Of a DNA stretch of 64,000 bases, positions 1-8,200 are shown one piece after another; position 1 is the first letter of the stretch; every line of letters begins with the position of its first letter. Below the pieces are notes generated by a model that saw only the letters and a list, made by a program, of their open reading frames with translations, did no database searches and had not been told where the DNA came from. Made by a program: the position numbers and the translations under genes. The stretch lies in the NCBI GenBank assembly GCA_024231905.1, contig JAAEQC010000140.1:1-64000 (forward strand). The letters run 5' to 3'. Origin of the DNA: a bacterium (lineage in GTDB: Bacteria > Krumholzibacteriota > Krumholzibacteriia > LZORAL124-64-63).

Positions 1-597
1 GGGAACCGTGATGGTGCCCGTCGAGTCGCCGGAAAGCTGCCAGATGTCCTCGCGCTCCTCGTTCTCGAGTTCACGAGCCACATAGGCCCAGTCGTAGCCG
101 CCTTCGCTGTCGAGGTCGAAGGCGAAGTTGACGGAGATGTTCGTGGTCAGGCCGTTGTCAGCGACGACAGCGCCCCACTTCAGGAATTCGGACCAGCGGG
201 TGCCGTAGCCGCCAGCCGGATCACCGGCGCCGCAGGACGGCAGGGTCTCGTCGCCGCAGTAGGCCGAGTACGTGCCGTTGATGGCGTAGTAGTCGGTGAC
301 ATACCACGTGGCGACGGTCGTATCGGGCACGGTCCAGTCAAGGGTGGTCCAGCCGTGCATGTCCGGGGCGCCGCCGGCGTCCTGGAACGTACCGTCGACC
401 ACGGGCAGCAGGTCGGGCCCGCCGATCAGGAAGACCGTGTCACGACTGGCCTTGGATATGCTACTCGGTCCGCTGGTCAGCCGATCGGGCGCGCCCGCGG
501 CAGTGCGGATGTCGAGTCCTTCCTCGATGTCGGCAAAGGCGTTCACGGTGAACGACAGCGCGAGAACGAGGCATGCGAACAAAGTGATTCTCTTCAT
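1..597 (-). CDS. secreted protein of unknown function, partial (C-terminus beyond window)
   Basis: Reading the minus strand from an ATG at 597-595, the frame stays open to base 1 (199 codons), so the C-terminus lies outside the window. The first ~22 residues form a typical signal peptide (MKR, then a hydrophobic core, then AFA before DIEEG), so the product is exported. A purine-rich GGGGGAAGAG lies just upstream of the ATG. The mature part is rich in D, G, T, W and Y (WTVPDTT, WSEFLKWG), as in beta-rich extracellular proteins, but I recognise no family. Given the FlgD-tailed secreted proteins nearby it may end in the same domain, but that part is not visible. Confidence 0.75.
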   Translation of the reverse strand, partial: MKRITLFACLVLALSFTVNAFADIEEGLDIRTAAGAPDRLTSGPSSISKASRDTVFLIGGPDLLPVVDGTFQDAGGAPDMHGWTTLDWTVPDTTVATWYVTDYYAINGTYSAYCGDETLPSCGAGDPAGGYGTRWSEFLKWGAVVADNGLTTNISVNFAFDLDSEGGYDWAYVARELENEEREDIWQLSGDSTGTITVP

Positions 598-948
598 GCT
601 CTTCCCCCATCATTGGGTGATGGTCAACACTTTATTAGGCGTACACGTGCCATTGCCTGGGTCGAGGAAAGCAGATGCACGGCAATGCACGATCGATGTC
701 TTGGGTAGCAAGGTCCGCGGCAGGTCGGGGGGGTGGGGTAACCGCGCGATTCTGGTTCGGCCTCCGGTAACTGAGTCGCAGTCCGAAGATGTTGGGCGAT
801 CACAAGTGATGAACGGGCGAGCGGAATCTTGCCCATTGGAGGAATACTACGGAATGTATTTGCGGTTGGTTAGGGTTGGCGCGCAGTATGCTCAGATAGC
901 ATTAAACGCGACAATTGAGTATCGAACAGGGGGCGGTTCCGTGTTCGC
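598..948. other. intergenic region, no gene recognised
   Basis: About 350 bases between the start of the exported protein gene and the 3' end of the LysR gene. It is less GC-rich than the coding DNA (for example around 628-640 and 840-910). The frames open through it show no recognisable protein. It presumably carries the promoter of the upstream exported gene, but I see no clear -35/-10 pair and no terminator hairpin. Confidence 0.4.
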
Positions 949-1836
949 TCAGGTCGTAGGTTTACGCACGATTTCGACGAATCGCTGCATGCTGAGATGG
1001 GTCTCGTCAGGCTTCCAGGCAAATGTGATCTCCATCCTCGGCCAGCCCACCGAGATCTTCCGGTAGGCGACGCCCGGGAGGGGATTCGAGAGATTCAGCC
1101 TGGTGCATGGAGTCACGCCGAGTCCCCCCGCGACCATAGTAAGCGCCATTTGTTTGCCGACACGCGCCTCGATATCGATACGGGGATTGAAGCCGGCCTG
1201 ACGGCAACTGCCGATGATTACACGCATGATGCCTGGCTGATCTGTGACGGACGGCAGAATGAAGTTTACATCTTCGAGCGCAGCGATCGGAATCCGCTTG
1301 AATCGGGCCAGTTCGTGGTCTTCCGGTACGGCCAACCAGTAGCGCTTTGAGAGAACGCGTATCGAACGCAGCCCGTTCAGTTCATGTTCGTATGTCTGGA
1401 GGAAGCCTGCATCGATCCGGCGTTCGTGCAGGGCTTTCAACTGTTCGTTGGTCGGTAATTCCAGCAAGGTCAGGTGGACGTCGGGACGGGATTCCCGAAA
1501 CCTTCTGATGAAATCGATGAGGCCGGGCCCATGATCGATCGGCGTGAGGCCGACCTTCAATTCTCCGACCTCGCCGAGTTGAGTCCTTCGGCAGAGGTCC
1601 TTGGTGCGCTCTGCCTGAGCGAGCATGGCCCGGGCCTGCTCAAGAAACGTCTCCCCGGCCTTCGTCAGCCGTACTGAACGCTGTGTTCGTTTGAAAAGTT
1701 TGAGCCCGAGCTCGTTCTCCAGTCGCTGAATCTGCCGGCTCAGTGGCGGTTGCGTCATATGCAAACGCTTGGCCGCGCGCGAGAAGTGCAACTCCTCGGC
1801 GACGGCAACGAAATAGGTGAATTGTCTAAGTTCCAT
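949..1836 (-). CDS. LysR-family transcriptional regulator (BenM/CatR-like)
   Basis: A 295-aa LysR-type regulator. The start was set at the ATG 1836-1834 because the product then begins MELRQFTYFVAVAEE, the canonical start of the family; longer readings add an unrelated N-terminus. Residues 1-60 are the winged helix-turn-helix (AAKRLHMTQPPLSRQIQRLE) and ~90-290 the periplasmic-binding-like effector domain. The sequence resembles the BenM/CatR branch that senses aromatic acids or muconate, but effector specificity cannot be read from it. It is transcribed away from the short Rho-N gene, with ~240 bp between them, and the benzoate island lies 9 kb away. Base composition is lower in GC than the neighbours, so it may have been acquired. 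A link to aromatic metabolism is only suggestive. Confidence 0.9.
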   Translation of the reverse strand: MELRQFTYFVAVAEELHFSRAAKRLHMTQPPLSRQIQRLENELGLKLFKRTQRSVRLTKAGETFLEQARAMLAQAERTKDLCRRTQLGEVGELKVGLTPIDHGPGLIDFIRRFRESRPDVHLTLLELPTNEQLKALHERRIDAGFLQTYEHELNGLRSIRVLSKRYWLAVPEDHELARFKRIPIAALEDVNFILPSVTDQPGIMRVIIGSCRQAGFNPRIDIEARVGKQMALTMVAGGLGVTPCTRLNLSNPLPGVAYRKISVGWPRMEITFAWKPDETHLSMQRFVEIVRKPTT

Positions 1837-2078
1837 GGCGATACTCGTAACGCATAACTTGGGGCTTGAGTTAGAGCATGTTCGGTTCTGCCTCCGTCGA
1901 CTTGGCCCGCCTCGAATTCGCATCGATCCTGAAGTGATCATGCACTGCATTAGTGCATATGTTAAGTAATACACCTTACGAAGGGAAAGGTTGCAGTTTT
2001 TTTCGAGGGGATCGCAGAGCCCCTCCCCGGCGTGCTAGGTTTTCAGCTCGGCAAGTGGATCTCATCGGGAGGAAAACC

Positions 2079-2413
2079 ATGGAATATCATGAGTTGCAGA
2101 AAACACGGGTCGCCGACCTGCGCGACATGGTCAAGAAGAGCTGCCCGATATCGAGGGCGTCATCGGCCTGAAGAAGGAGGAGCTCGTCGACCTCCTGGCC
2201 GACCACCTGGGCATCGAGAAGCCTCCCAAGCAGGTCGCTGCAGGCCTGGGCAAGCGCAAGATCAAGGCGACGATCAAGGAGTTGAAGGCCAAGCGCGTTG
2301 CCGCGCAGGAGGCCAAGGACACCAAGGAACTCAAGAAGTACCGACGCCTGATCCATCGCGAGAAGCGCAAGCAGTCATCGGGTATAATTATTGTCGAAGT
2401 GCCGGGACGGTAA
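2079..2413 (+). pseudogene. Rho N-terminal-domain protein, broken by a -1 frameshift
   Basis: An ATG at 2079 (GGAGGAAAACC ribosome site) opens MEYHELQKTRVADLRDMVKK, the start of a Rho N-terminal (Rho_N, SAP-like) domain. In this frame the protein stops after 30 residues. If one G is read twice at 2138, the same protein continues as ELPDIEGVIGLKKEEL, then a lysine/arginine-rich helix (KELKAKRVAAQEAK) to the TAA at 2411-2413. This gives a ~110-aa stand-alone Rho_N protein with a basic tail. The most economical explanation is a single missing G in AAGAAG(G)AGCTG, from mutation or an assembly error. There is no convincing slippery heptamer, so programmed frameshifting is unlikely. Confidence 0.7.
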
Positions 2414-2669
2414 CTGCAGAGGGCATCGCTGACTGCTCGAACAACACCGGTACAGCGCCGACAATCACTGCGTTGCTAGAAATACCTAGATAGCTGGCAA
2501 CCATCAACTCGGCATGGGTGTCTTAATAGGTGACACCGCCGAGCTTGGGCGACCAATTGTCCTCGGCGGATCAAATCCATAGTATCAGTTACCCCCGACT
2601 CTGGTATCACGACCGGGAATCGCGTTCGCCCGCAGGATTCCCGTTTACGGTTCGGTTCGTATCAGGGGC

Positions 2670-5420
2670 ATGATGACCGATACCTCGCTTCGGTTGGCAC
2701 CGCGCTTAGGCGCGACGATCCTGCATATCCTCCTGTTCACGGTCCTGACCACGGCCGCGGTCGCACGGCCACACCCTGATCTCCGCGACGACTTCCCCGA
2801 TCGCATCGACGGCATCCACGTGCTGGACGGCTCCTACGTCATGGATGTGGGGACCCTGCGCGTGAACATCACCAACCACGGCCTCATCGGCTCCCAGTTC
2901 ACCGATTACCAGCCCTTCTCCAGCGCGCCGTCCGCCCAGTGGCCCGGGGGCTCGGGGGACGAGTACCTCTATGGCGCCGGTCTGTGGATCGGCGCCCGCG
3001 TGGCCGGCGAACCCTCGGTCACCACCGGCCAGCCCCAGCGGGAGTTGCGGCCGGCGGAGGACATCGCCGCCACCATCTACGAGGCCCAGCGCGGGCGAGT
3101 CCTGCGGCCCACGTACTCCGATCGCATCACCGGCCGCCGCCTGCCGGAAGTTCACCACGACGACGACGGTGACGGCGCCTGGGACGAGGACGGCCTCAAC
3201 GGCGTAGACGACGACGGCGACGGCAGCATCGATGAGGACTTCGGCCAACTCGGCGACCAGATGATGGTCGCCACCATGCACGACAACACGCCTCTCGTGC
3301 TCGAGATCTATCCGGACCACGAGCCCCTGGGCCTGACCGTTGTCCAGCGGTCCACCGCCTGGGCAGACCCGGACTTCGACGACTTCGTGGGACTGGACTT
3401 CGAGATCCACAACAACAGCCACCACGTCATCGAGGATCTCTACCTGGGATTCTACGCCGATTGCGATATCCAGCGGCGGGAGGAAGCCCACACCGATCCG
3501 GACGACCTGGCGGGCTTCTACGACGGCGTGGCGCGCGGTCCCGACGGCCGCTACCACCGGATCCAGGTGGCCTGGATGCGGGACGGGGCGGCCGAGGACC
3601 CGTTGCCGGGCGTGATCGGGGTGATGCTTCTGGACCACACCACCGACTTCAGCGGCTGGCGTGCGCCACCGGGCCTGGGGGTCACCGGATTCCAGTCGTT
3701 CACCATGAACGAATCGTACCTGCAGGGCGGTGAGCCCCTGAGCGATGCCGACCGTTACCACGCCCTGAGCCAGGCCCGCTTCGACCGGGACACCCACGCC
3801 AACGAGGGCGAAGACTACAAGATCCTCATCTCCACCGGTCCGTTCAAGTACCTGCGGTCGGGCGGCGTGCTCCGTTACCGGATCGCCCTGGTCATGGGGG
3901 ACGGTCTGGACGGCATGCTCCGCAACGCCCTGCAGGCCTCCATCGCCCAGCGCGGGGCGTGGTTCGACGCGGACCAGAACTACTTCACGGGCCTCAGAGG
4001 GCGGGAGACCAAGGTCTGCTTCGGCGACTTGCCTCCCCTGTACGGCGTGCGGCCCCTGGGTACGTACTACGCCGACCACGCGGACGAGCGTTGCACGGGG
4101 CCGGGTCCCTTCATGACCGAGACCATCGAGCACGACGACAAGGTCTTCACCGATACGGACGGCCGCCGGTGCATCTACGTGAACGCCGACAATTGCGAGG
4201 CGTGTTTCCAGAGCAGGGGCGAGGAATGCGAGCCGCCCGATCTGCCCGCCGGGGCCAGTCCGCAGGTCGCATCCGAGACCGTCGCCAAGTCCGGTTTCGG
4301 CGGGCGCGAGCACCGGGCGGCCTGGCTGCTGACCGGCGCCCTGCCGCCCTTGCCGCCGGCCATGCGGGTGGTGCCCAGGGACGGTCGCGTGGAGATCTAC
4401 TGGGACGACCGCAGCGAATACGACCTGGACCCCATGGCGCGGGTCTACGACTTCGAGAGCTACCGGGTGTGGCGCGTCACCGACTGGACTCGTCCCGCGG
4501 GGGTGGACGAGCGGCAGATCCCGCCGGCGTCCATGTGGGACCTCATCGTCGAACGGGATCTCGTGAACACCATTCCGGCCGGCATCGGCCCTGCGGCCCA
4601 CGAGACGCAGCTCGGCCGCAACACCGGTCTGACGGACATCCGCTACCGGCCGATCTGCCTGGACGATCCGTTCTTCGCGGGGGTCAAGGCGGTCATGAAG
4701 ACGGTCGTCGCTGCCGATCCCGCGGGCGATCTCGTGCGTCTGCCGTCCCTGCGGCGGTTCGACGGCAGGCCTCGCCCGGGGTACGAAGAGCTTCTGCCCT
4801 GGGAGGAGCACATGGCGGTGCTGGACACGTTCTTCGCCACCACGTCGCGGCCGGCGGACACGGCCAACGGCGTCGTCGGCAAGCACGGCACACGCTACTA
4901 CCGTTACGTTGACCGGGACCTGCACAACAACTTCGCTACCTACTACGCAGTGACCGCCATGGACCACGCCCTGGTCTTGAGCCACCGGCAGTGGGTGCCC
5001 GCGGGCTACGGCGTCGAGGCGGCTCCCGGCCAGAACTTCGTACTCACCCGGCCCCGCCAGGCGGCCCAGACCGCCACCGAGCGGGCGTCCGGCGCCAACA
5101 TCTTCGTCTACCCGAATCCGGTCACACGGGAGGCACTGGCCGAGTTCGATCTCCAAGAGACCACCTGGAGCAACCCCACCGGCGCACAGATCGTCTGGGC
5201 GAACCTGCCTGCAGCCCGCAACACGATCCGCATCTACACCGCTTCCGGCGACCTGGTCCAGACCCTGAAACACGACGGAACCCTGGGGGACGGCTGCGCC
5301 TCCTGGAACCTGGTCAGCCGCAACCGCCAGGAGATCTCCTCGGGCATCTACCTCTACGTCGTGCAGTCCGAGGACAGCCGTTTCGAGGACTTCGCCGGCC
5401 GTTTTGTCGTCGTCTGGTAG
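2670..5420 (+). CDS. large secreted surface protein with Ca-binding Asp repeats and FlgD-like C-terminal domain
   Basis: A 916-aa exported protein. The N-terminus has basic residues, a hydrophobic stretch (ATILHILLFTVLTTAA) and cleavage near VARPHP. Residues ~165-190 contain DDDGDG-type repeats (DDDGDGAWDEDG, DDDGDGSIDED) like thrombospondin type 3 calcium loops. The middle (~200-800) is beta-rich with scattered cysteines and no catalytic motif that I recognise. The last ~100 residues match the FlgD Ig-like fold (VYPNPVTREALAEF to SSGIYLYVVQSED), a domain frequent at the end of exported proteins in the Fibrobacterota/Bacteroidota and related phyla. The function is probably structural or adhesive at the cell surface. 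Length and architecture resemble an abundant lineage-specific family of candidate phyla. Confidence 0.8.
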   Translation: MMTDTSLRLAPRLGATILHILLFTVLTTAAVARPHPDLRDDFPDRIDGIHVLDGSYVMDVGTLRVNITNHGLIGSQFTDYQPFSSAPSAQWPGGSGDEYLYGAGLWIGARVAGEPSVTTGQPQRELRPAEDIAATIYEAQRGRVLRPTYSDRITGRRLPEVHHDDDGDGAWDEDGLNGVDDDGDGSIDEDFGQLGDQMMVATMHDNTPLVLEIYPDHEPLGLTVVQRSTAWADPDFDDFVGLDFEIHNNSHHVIEDLYLGFYADCDIQRREEAHTDPDDLAGFYDGVARGPDGRYHRIQVAWMRDGAAEDPLPGVIGVMLLDHTTDFSGWRAPPGLGVTGFQSFTMNESYLQGGEPLSDADRYHALSQARFDRDTHANEGEDYKILISTGPFKYLRSGGVLRYRIALVMGDGLDGMLRNALQASIAQRGAWFDADQNYFTGLRGRETKVCFGDLPPLYGVRPLGTYYADHADERCTGPGPFMTETIEHDDKVFTDTDGRRCIYVNADNCEACFQSRGEECEPPDLPAGASPQVASETVAKSGFGGREHRAAWLLTGALPPLPPAMRVVPRDGRVEIYWDDRSEYDLDPMARVYDFESYRVWRVTDWTRPAGVDERQIPPASMWDLIVERDLVNTIPAGIGPAAHETQLGRNTGLTDIRYRPICLDDPFFAGVKAVMKTVVAADPAGDLVRLPSLRRFDGRPRPGYEELLPWEEHMAVLDTFFATTSRPADTANGVVGKHGTRYYRYVDRDLHNNFATYYAVTAMDHALVLSHRQWVPAGYGVEAAPGQNFVLTRPRQAAQTATERASGANIFVYPNPVTREALAEFDLQETTWSNPTGAQIVWANLPAARNTIRIYTASGDLVQTLKHDGTLGDGCASWNLVSRNRQEISSGIYLYVVQSEDSRFEDFAGRFVVVW

Positions 5421-5502
5421 GCGCGCCACGGCCGTTCCGGACTGGACATTCGCCCCGATTCTTGCGAAGCTGTCATGAGTGCGTTCGCGGAAGGGGGTTG
5501 GG

Positions 5503-6618
5503 ATGCCGCGCCACGTCGGATATCTGTTTCTATCGGCCTTGGTCCTGGTTGTGCCCATCGCGGCAGCCCAGGATGTCACCGCACCCGTCGTTACCCACAC
5601 CGCGCCCGTCGCCGGCGACACGGACGTGACCACCTCCCTGGTGGCCGTCTTCGTACATTTCGACGAGCAGATGGATCGCGACACCTACGCCGGCAACGTC
5701 TACCTGACGGTGGGCACGGCGGCGGGGGGCACGCGCGTGGCCATAGGGACGCTCCATGCGGGTGGCACCTACTGCGGCCTGGCGCTGGCGGAAACCCTGG
5801 AACAGGAAACGATCTACGGAGTCCATGTCACCACCGGTGTGGCCGACCTGGCGGGCAACGTCCTCGCCGCTCCCTATACCGGCACCTTCACGACCGCGTC
5901 CGCCGCCAACGAGGATACCGACCCGCCCTTCGTGGCCCAGACCACGCCCCTGGCCGGAGCGGTCGGTGTACCCGTGGATATGGGCGCCGTGATCGTCACC
6001 TTCAACGAAGGCATGGACGCGACCTCGCTGACGGGAGCCGTGTCGCTGCGGGTGGGCCTCACGCCCGACGGCCCGGCCGTGTCCCTGGCGGGCCAGTCCG
6101 TCGACGGCGGCGACTGCACTCTGACCCCGACGGAGCTCCTGGCGGCGGGCACCGTGCACTCGATACATGTGACCACTGCGGCGACAGACCTGGCCGGTAA
6201 CCCGCTGCCCACGGGCTTCAGCTGTTCGTTCCGCACGGCAACGGCGGGGCCGGACCTGGCGGCGCCCTTCGTCACCAGCACCGATCCGGGCGACGGCGCC
6301 ACCGGCATCCATCAGGACATCGCCTCGGTGCGCATCGACTTCAACGAACTCATGGATATCGACACCTACGAGGGGAACATCGCGCTGAGCGGGCCCGGCG
6401 CCGGCGTGGCGGGCCTCGTGGTGGGTGTTTCCCACGTGACGGTGCTCCTGAGCGGCGCCCTGGCCACCACCACCGAGTACACGTTGGAGGTGGGGTCGGG
6501 GGTCAGGGACGTGGCGGGCAACGGTCTGACCACTCCGCACACGGCCCGGTTCACGACATCGAACCAGGTTCCGGGCGAGCGCATGTCCTGGGGCGGATTG
6601 AAGGCGAGCTTCCGCTGA
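5503..6618 (+). CDS. secreted protein with three Big_5 (SbsA-type) Ig-like domains
   Basis: 371 aa, started at the ATG 5503 after AAGGGGGTTGGG. The product begins MPRHVGYLFLSALVLVVPIAAAQ, a clean signal peptide. Three repeats of ~110 residues follow, each starting with a phrase such as DTVAPxVxxTxPxxGxTxV and containing the hallmarks VxFxExMD (FDEQMDRDTY, FNEGMDATSL, FNELMDIDTY) and VxDLAGNxL. This is the bacterial Ig-like Big_5 domain found in S-layer-associated and secreted enzymes. There is no catalytic domain or membrane anchor, and the end is short (WGGLKASFR). It follows the 916-aa protein by 82 bp on the same strand, so the two may be co-transcribed. The likely role is a cell-envelope scaffold. 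Confidence 0.8.
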   Translation: MPRHVGYLFLSALVLVVPIAAAQDVTAPVVTHTAPVAGDTDVTTSLVAVFVHFDEQMDRDTYAGNVYLTVGTAAGGTRVAIGTLHAGGTYCGLALAETLEQETIYGVHVTTGVADLAGNVLAAPYTGTFTTASAANEDTDPPFVAQTTPLAGAVGVPVDMGAVIVTFNEGMDATSLTGAVSLRVGLTPDGPAVSLAGQSVDGGDCTLTPTELLAAGTVHSIHVTTAATDLAGNPLPTGFSCSFRTATAGPDLAAPFVTSTDPGDGATGIHQDIASVRIDFNELMDIDTYEGNIALSGPGAGVAGLVVGVSHVTVLLSGALATTTEYTLEVGSGVRDVAGNGLTTPHTARFTTSNQVPGERMSWGGLKASFR

Positions 6619-6633
6619 TCCGTATCGTCCGCG

Positions 6634-8049
6634 TCAGTCCGCGTGCACCGTGGCGGTGATCCGCGTCTCTCCCAGCTCATCCTTGACCGAGAGCACCAGG
6701 CGGTGCGGTCCGGTCAACACGTCGACCTGGCCATACCCGAAACAGGTCAACGGCCGGCGGTACTTCCGGAAGCCCTCGCCCCAGGTGCCGTGGGTCCACA
6801 CGCCAAACTTCCCCGGTCCCTGGTACGTGGACGTGTCGCAGCCGGGGGTGTAGACGTCGGCGCCGGGCACCATCATCTCCCAGAAGGTGTTATAGACCGG
6901 ATTCGTGCCGTCGGTGATGGCGCCGGCGTGGAGGTCACCCGACATGAGCACCACGTTGCGCACCTCGTGGTGGTTGATGAAGTCGGTCAGTTCCCGGCCT
7001 TCGTGGCGGTAGTCGCACCAGTTGTCGGCGCCGCACTTGACGGTGGGATTGAAGACCGATCCGGTGAGCAGGATCTTCCAGACGGCGGTGGAGGCCAGCA
7101 ATTCCCGCTTCAACCAGGCCTTCTGTTCCGCTCCGAGTAGGGTCTTGTCCGCCGCGGGGGCGTCGCGGGGCGTGCGGTGGAAGCGGCCGTCCAGCAGGAA
7201 GAACTGGACCTGGCCCCAGCGCCAGGTCTGGTAGATCCCTTCCTCAGGCGCCGGGCGAGCGAAGCCGGGGAAGTACTCATCGTAGATCCTCAGGGCCAGG
7301 TGCTTGGCGTGGTAGGTACCGTCGGAGCCGTTGCAGCAGAAGTCGTGGTCGTCCCAGAAGTGGGCGATGCTGCCGCGGCGGAGAATGTAGTCCACCAGGT
7401 CCGTGCGCCGGGACATGCCGCGCTGGAGATTCTCCCGGTACATGGTTCGCGTCCGCTCGCGAATGTCCTCGAGGGTGCGCTCCGGTCCGTTCTTGGCCCG
7501 GCCGGGATTGCGATGATCGAAGTCGCCGCCGAGGATGGCGAAGGCCGGGTCGCAGGCGGCGGCCGAACGGAAAGTTTCGACCCGGCCGCCGGAGTTGGGA
7601 TTCTGGAAGTCGGTCAGGTACACGAAGGTGAACTCGGCGGATTCGTCGACGGTTGGGGCGGTCCTGAACCTGGGGTAGGGTGGTTGCAGGGCGACCTTGC
7701 CGGCGACGACCGGTGCGTAGTAGTAGAGGACGTCCGGTTGCAGCGGTTCGATGATGACGCGCGCGGTGAAGTCCTGTTCCGCGACGGTTGCTGCGGTGGT
7801 CGAGACGGAGAACCGGGCCAGGGCCGGGTCGGTGCCGTAGCGGAAGGCCACCGGGGCCGGTCCGTCGAGGCGTACCCACAGTTGCGCTCGGCTCTCGGTG
7901 ACGCCGCCGACGGTGGGGCCGTGGGTCAGAGAGGCTGTGGCCGGGGCGGTGGCGTCCGCGGCTGCGGCCACACCCGCGACCAGCGCCAGGAGTCCCAGAC
8001 CTAGAGCGCAGAGGTGGCGTCGAGCGAGATTCGAGCTGTTCCGTTGCAT
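6634..8049 (-). CDS. PhoD-like alkaline phosphatase / phosphodiesterase
   Basis: 471 aa from the ATG at 8049, chosen because it gives a signal peptide (RRHLCALGLGLLALVAGVAAA) and is preceded by GAAGG; a longer frame upstream would be mostly arginine-rich. The start of the mature part (THGPTVGGVTESRAQLWVRL) is the fibronectin-like entry domain of PhoD/COG3540. The metallophosphatase core carries VYLTDFQN, AILGGDFDHRN, FWDDHDFCCNG (metal-binding D/H residues) and VVLMSGDLHAGAI. PhoD enzymes are Ca/Fe-dependent phosphodiesterases or phosphatases outside the cytoplasm that release phosphate. The PiT phosphate transporter in this window is 50 kb away. The gene converges on the Big_5 protein gene with a 15-bp gap. 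Confidence 0.88.
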   Translation of the reverse strand: MQRNSSNLARRHLCALGLGLLALVAGVAAAADATAPATASLTHGPTVGGVTESRAQLWVRLDGPAPVAFRYGTDPALARFSVSTTAATVAEQDFTARVIIEPLQPDVLYYYAPVVAGKVALQPPYPRFRTAPTVDESAEFTFVYLTDFQNPNSGGRVETFRSAAACDPAFAILGGDFDHRNPGRAKNGPERTLEDIRERTRTMYRENLQRGMSRRTDLVDYILRRGSIAHFWDDHDFCCNGSDGTYHAKHLALRIYDEYFPGFARPAPEEGIYQTWRWGQVQFFLLDGRFHRTPRDAPAADKTLLGAEQKAWLKRELLASTAVWKILLTGSVFNPTVKCGADNWCDYRHEGRELTDFINHHEVRNVVLMSGDLHAGAITDGTNPVYNTFWEMMVPGADVYTPGCDTSTYQGPGKFGVWTHGTWGEGFRKYRRPLTCFGYGQVDVLTGPHRLVLSVKDELGETRITATVHAD

Positions 8050-8152
8050 GGCCTTCAACGCGTTCCTCCCGTGGCGTCCGGTCCCTGGGCGAGGACGGAT
8101 TCTAGCACGGCCGGGCGCGCATCCGCTGTGACGATCACCCACCGACGAACGA

Positions 8153-8178
8153 AGGCCCCGGACCGTAGCCCGGGGCCT
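8153..8178 (-). terminator. intrinsic terminator downstream of the lamin-tail-domain gene
   Basis: A perfect 9-bp inverted repeat (AGGCCCCGG at 8153-8161, CCGGGGCCT at 8170-8178) with an 8-nt loop lies 23 bp past the stop codon of the gene ending at 8201. On the minus strand it is followed by a weakly T-rich TTCGTTCG. It separates that gene from the PhoD gene. Confidence 0.6.
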
Positions 8179-8200
8179 CGTCTTCAATACGGTATCGCGT

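Noticed and set aside
2706..5684. 992-codon open frame on the minus strand opposite the 916-aa secreted protein
   Set aside because: High-GC DNA keeps the complementary frame open. The product is a Val/Gly/Arg-rich string without domains, while the plus strand has a signal peptide, Ca-binding repeats and a FlgD domain.
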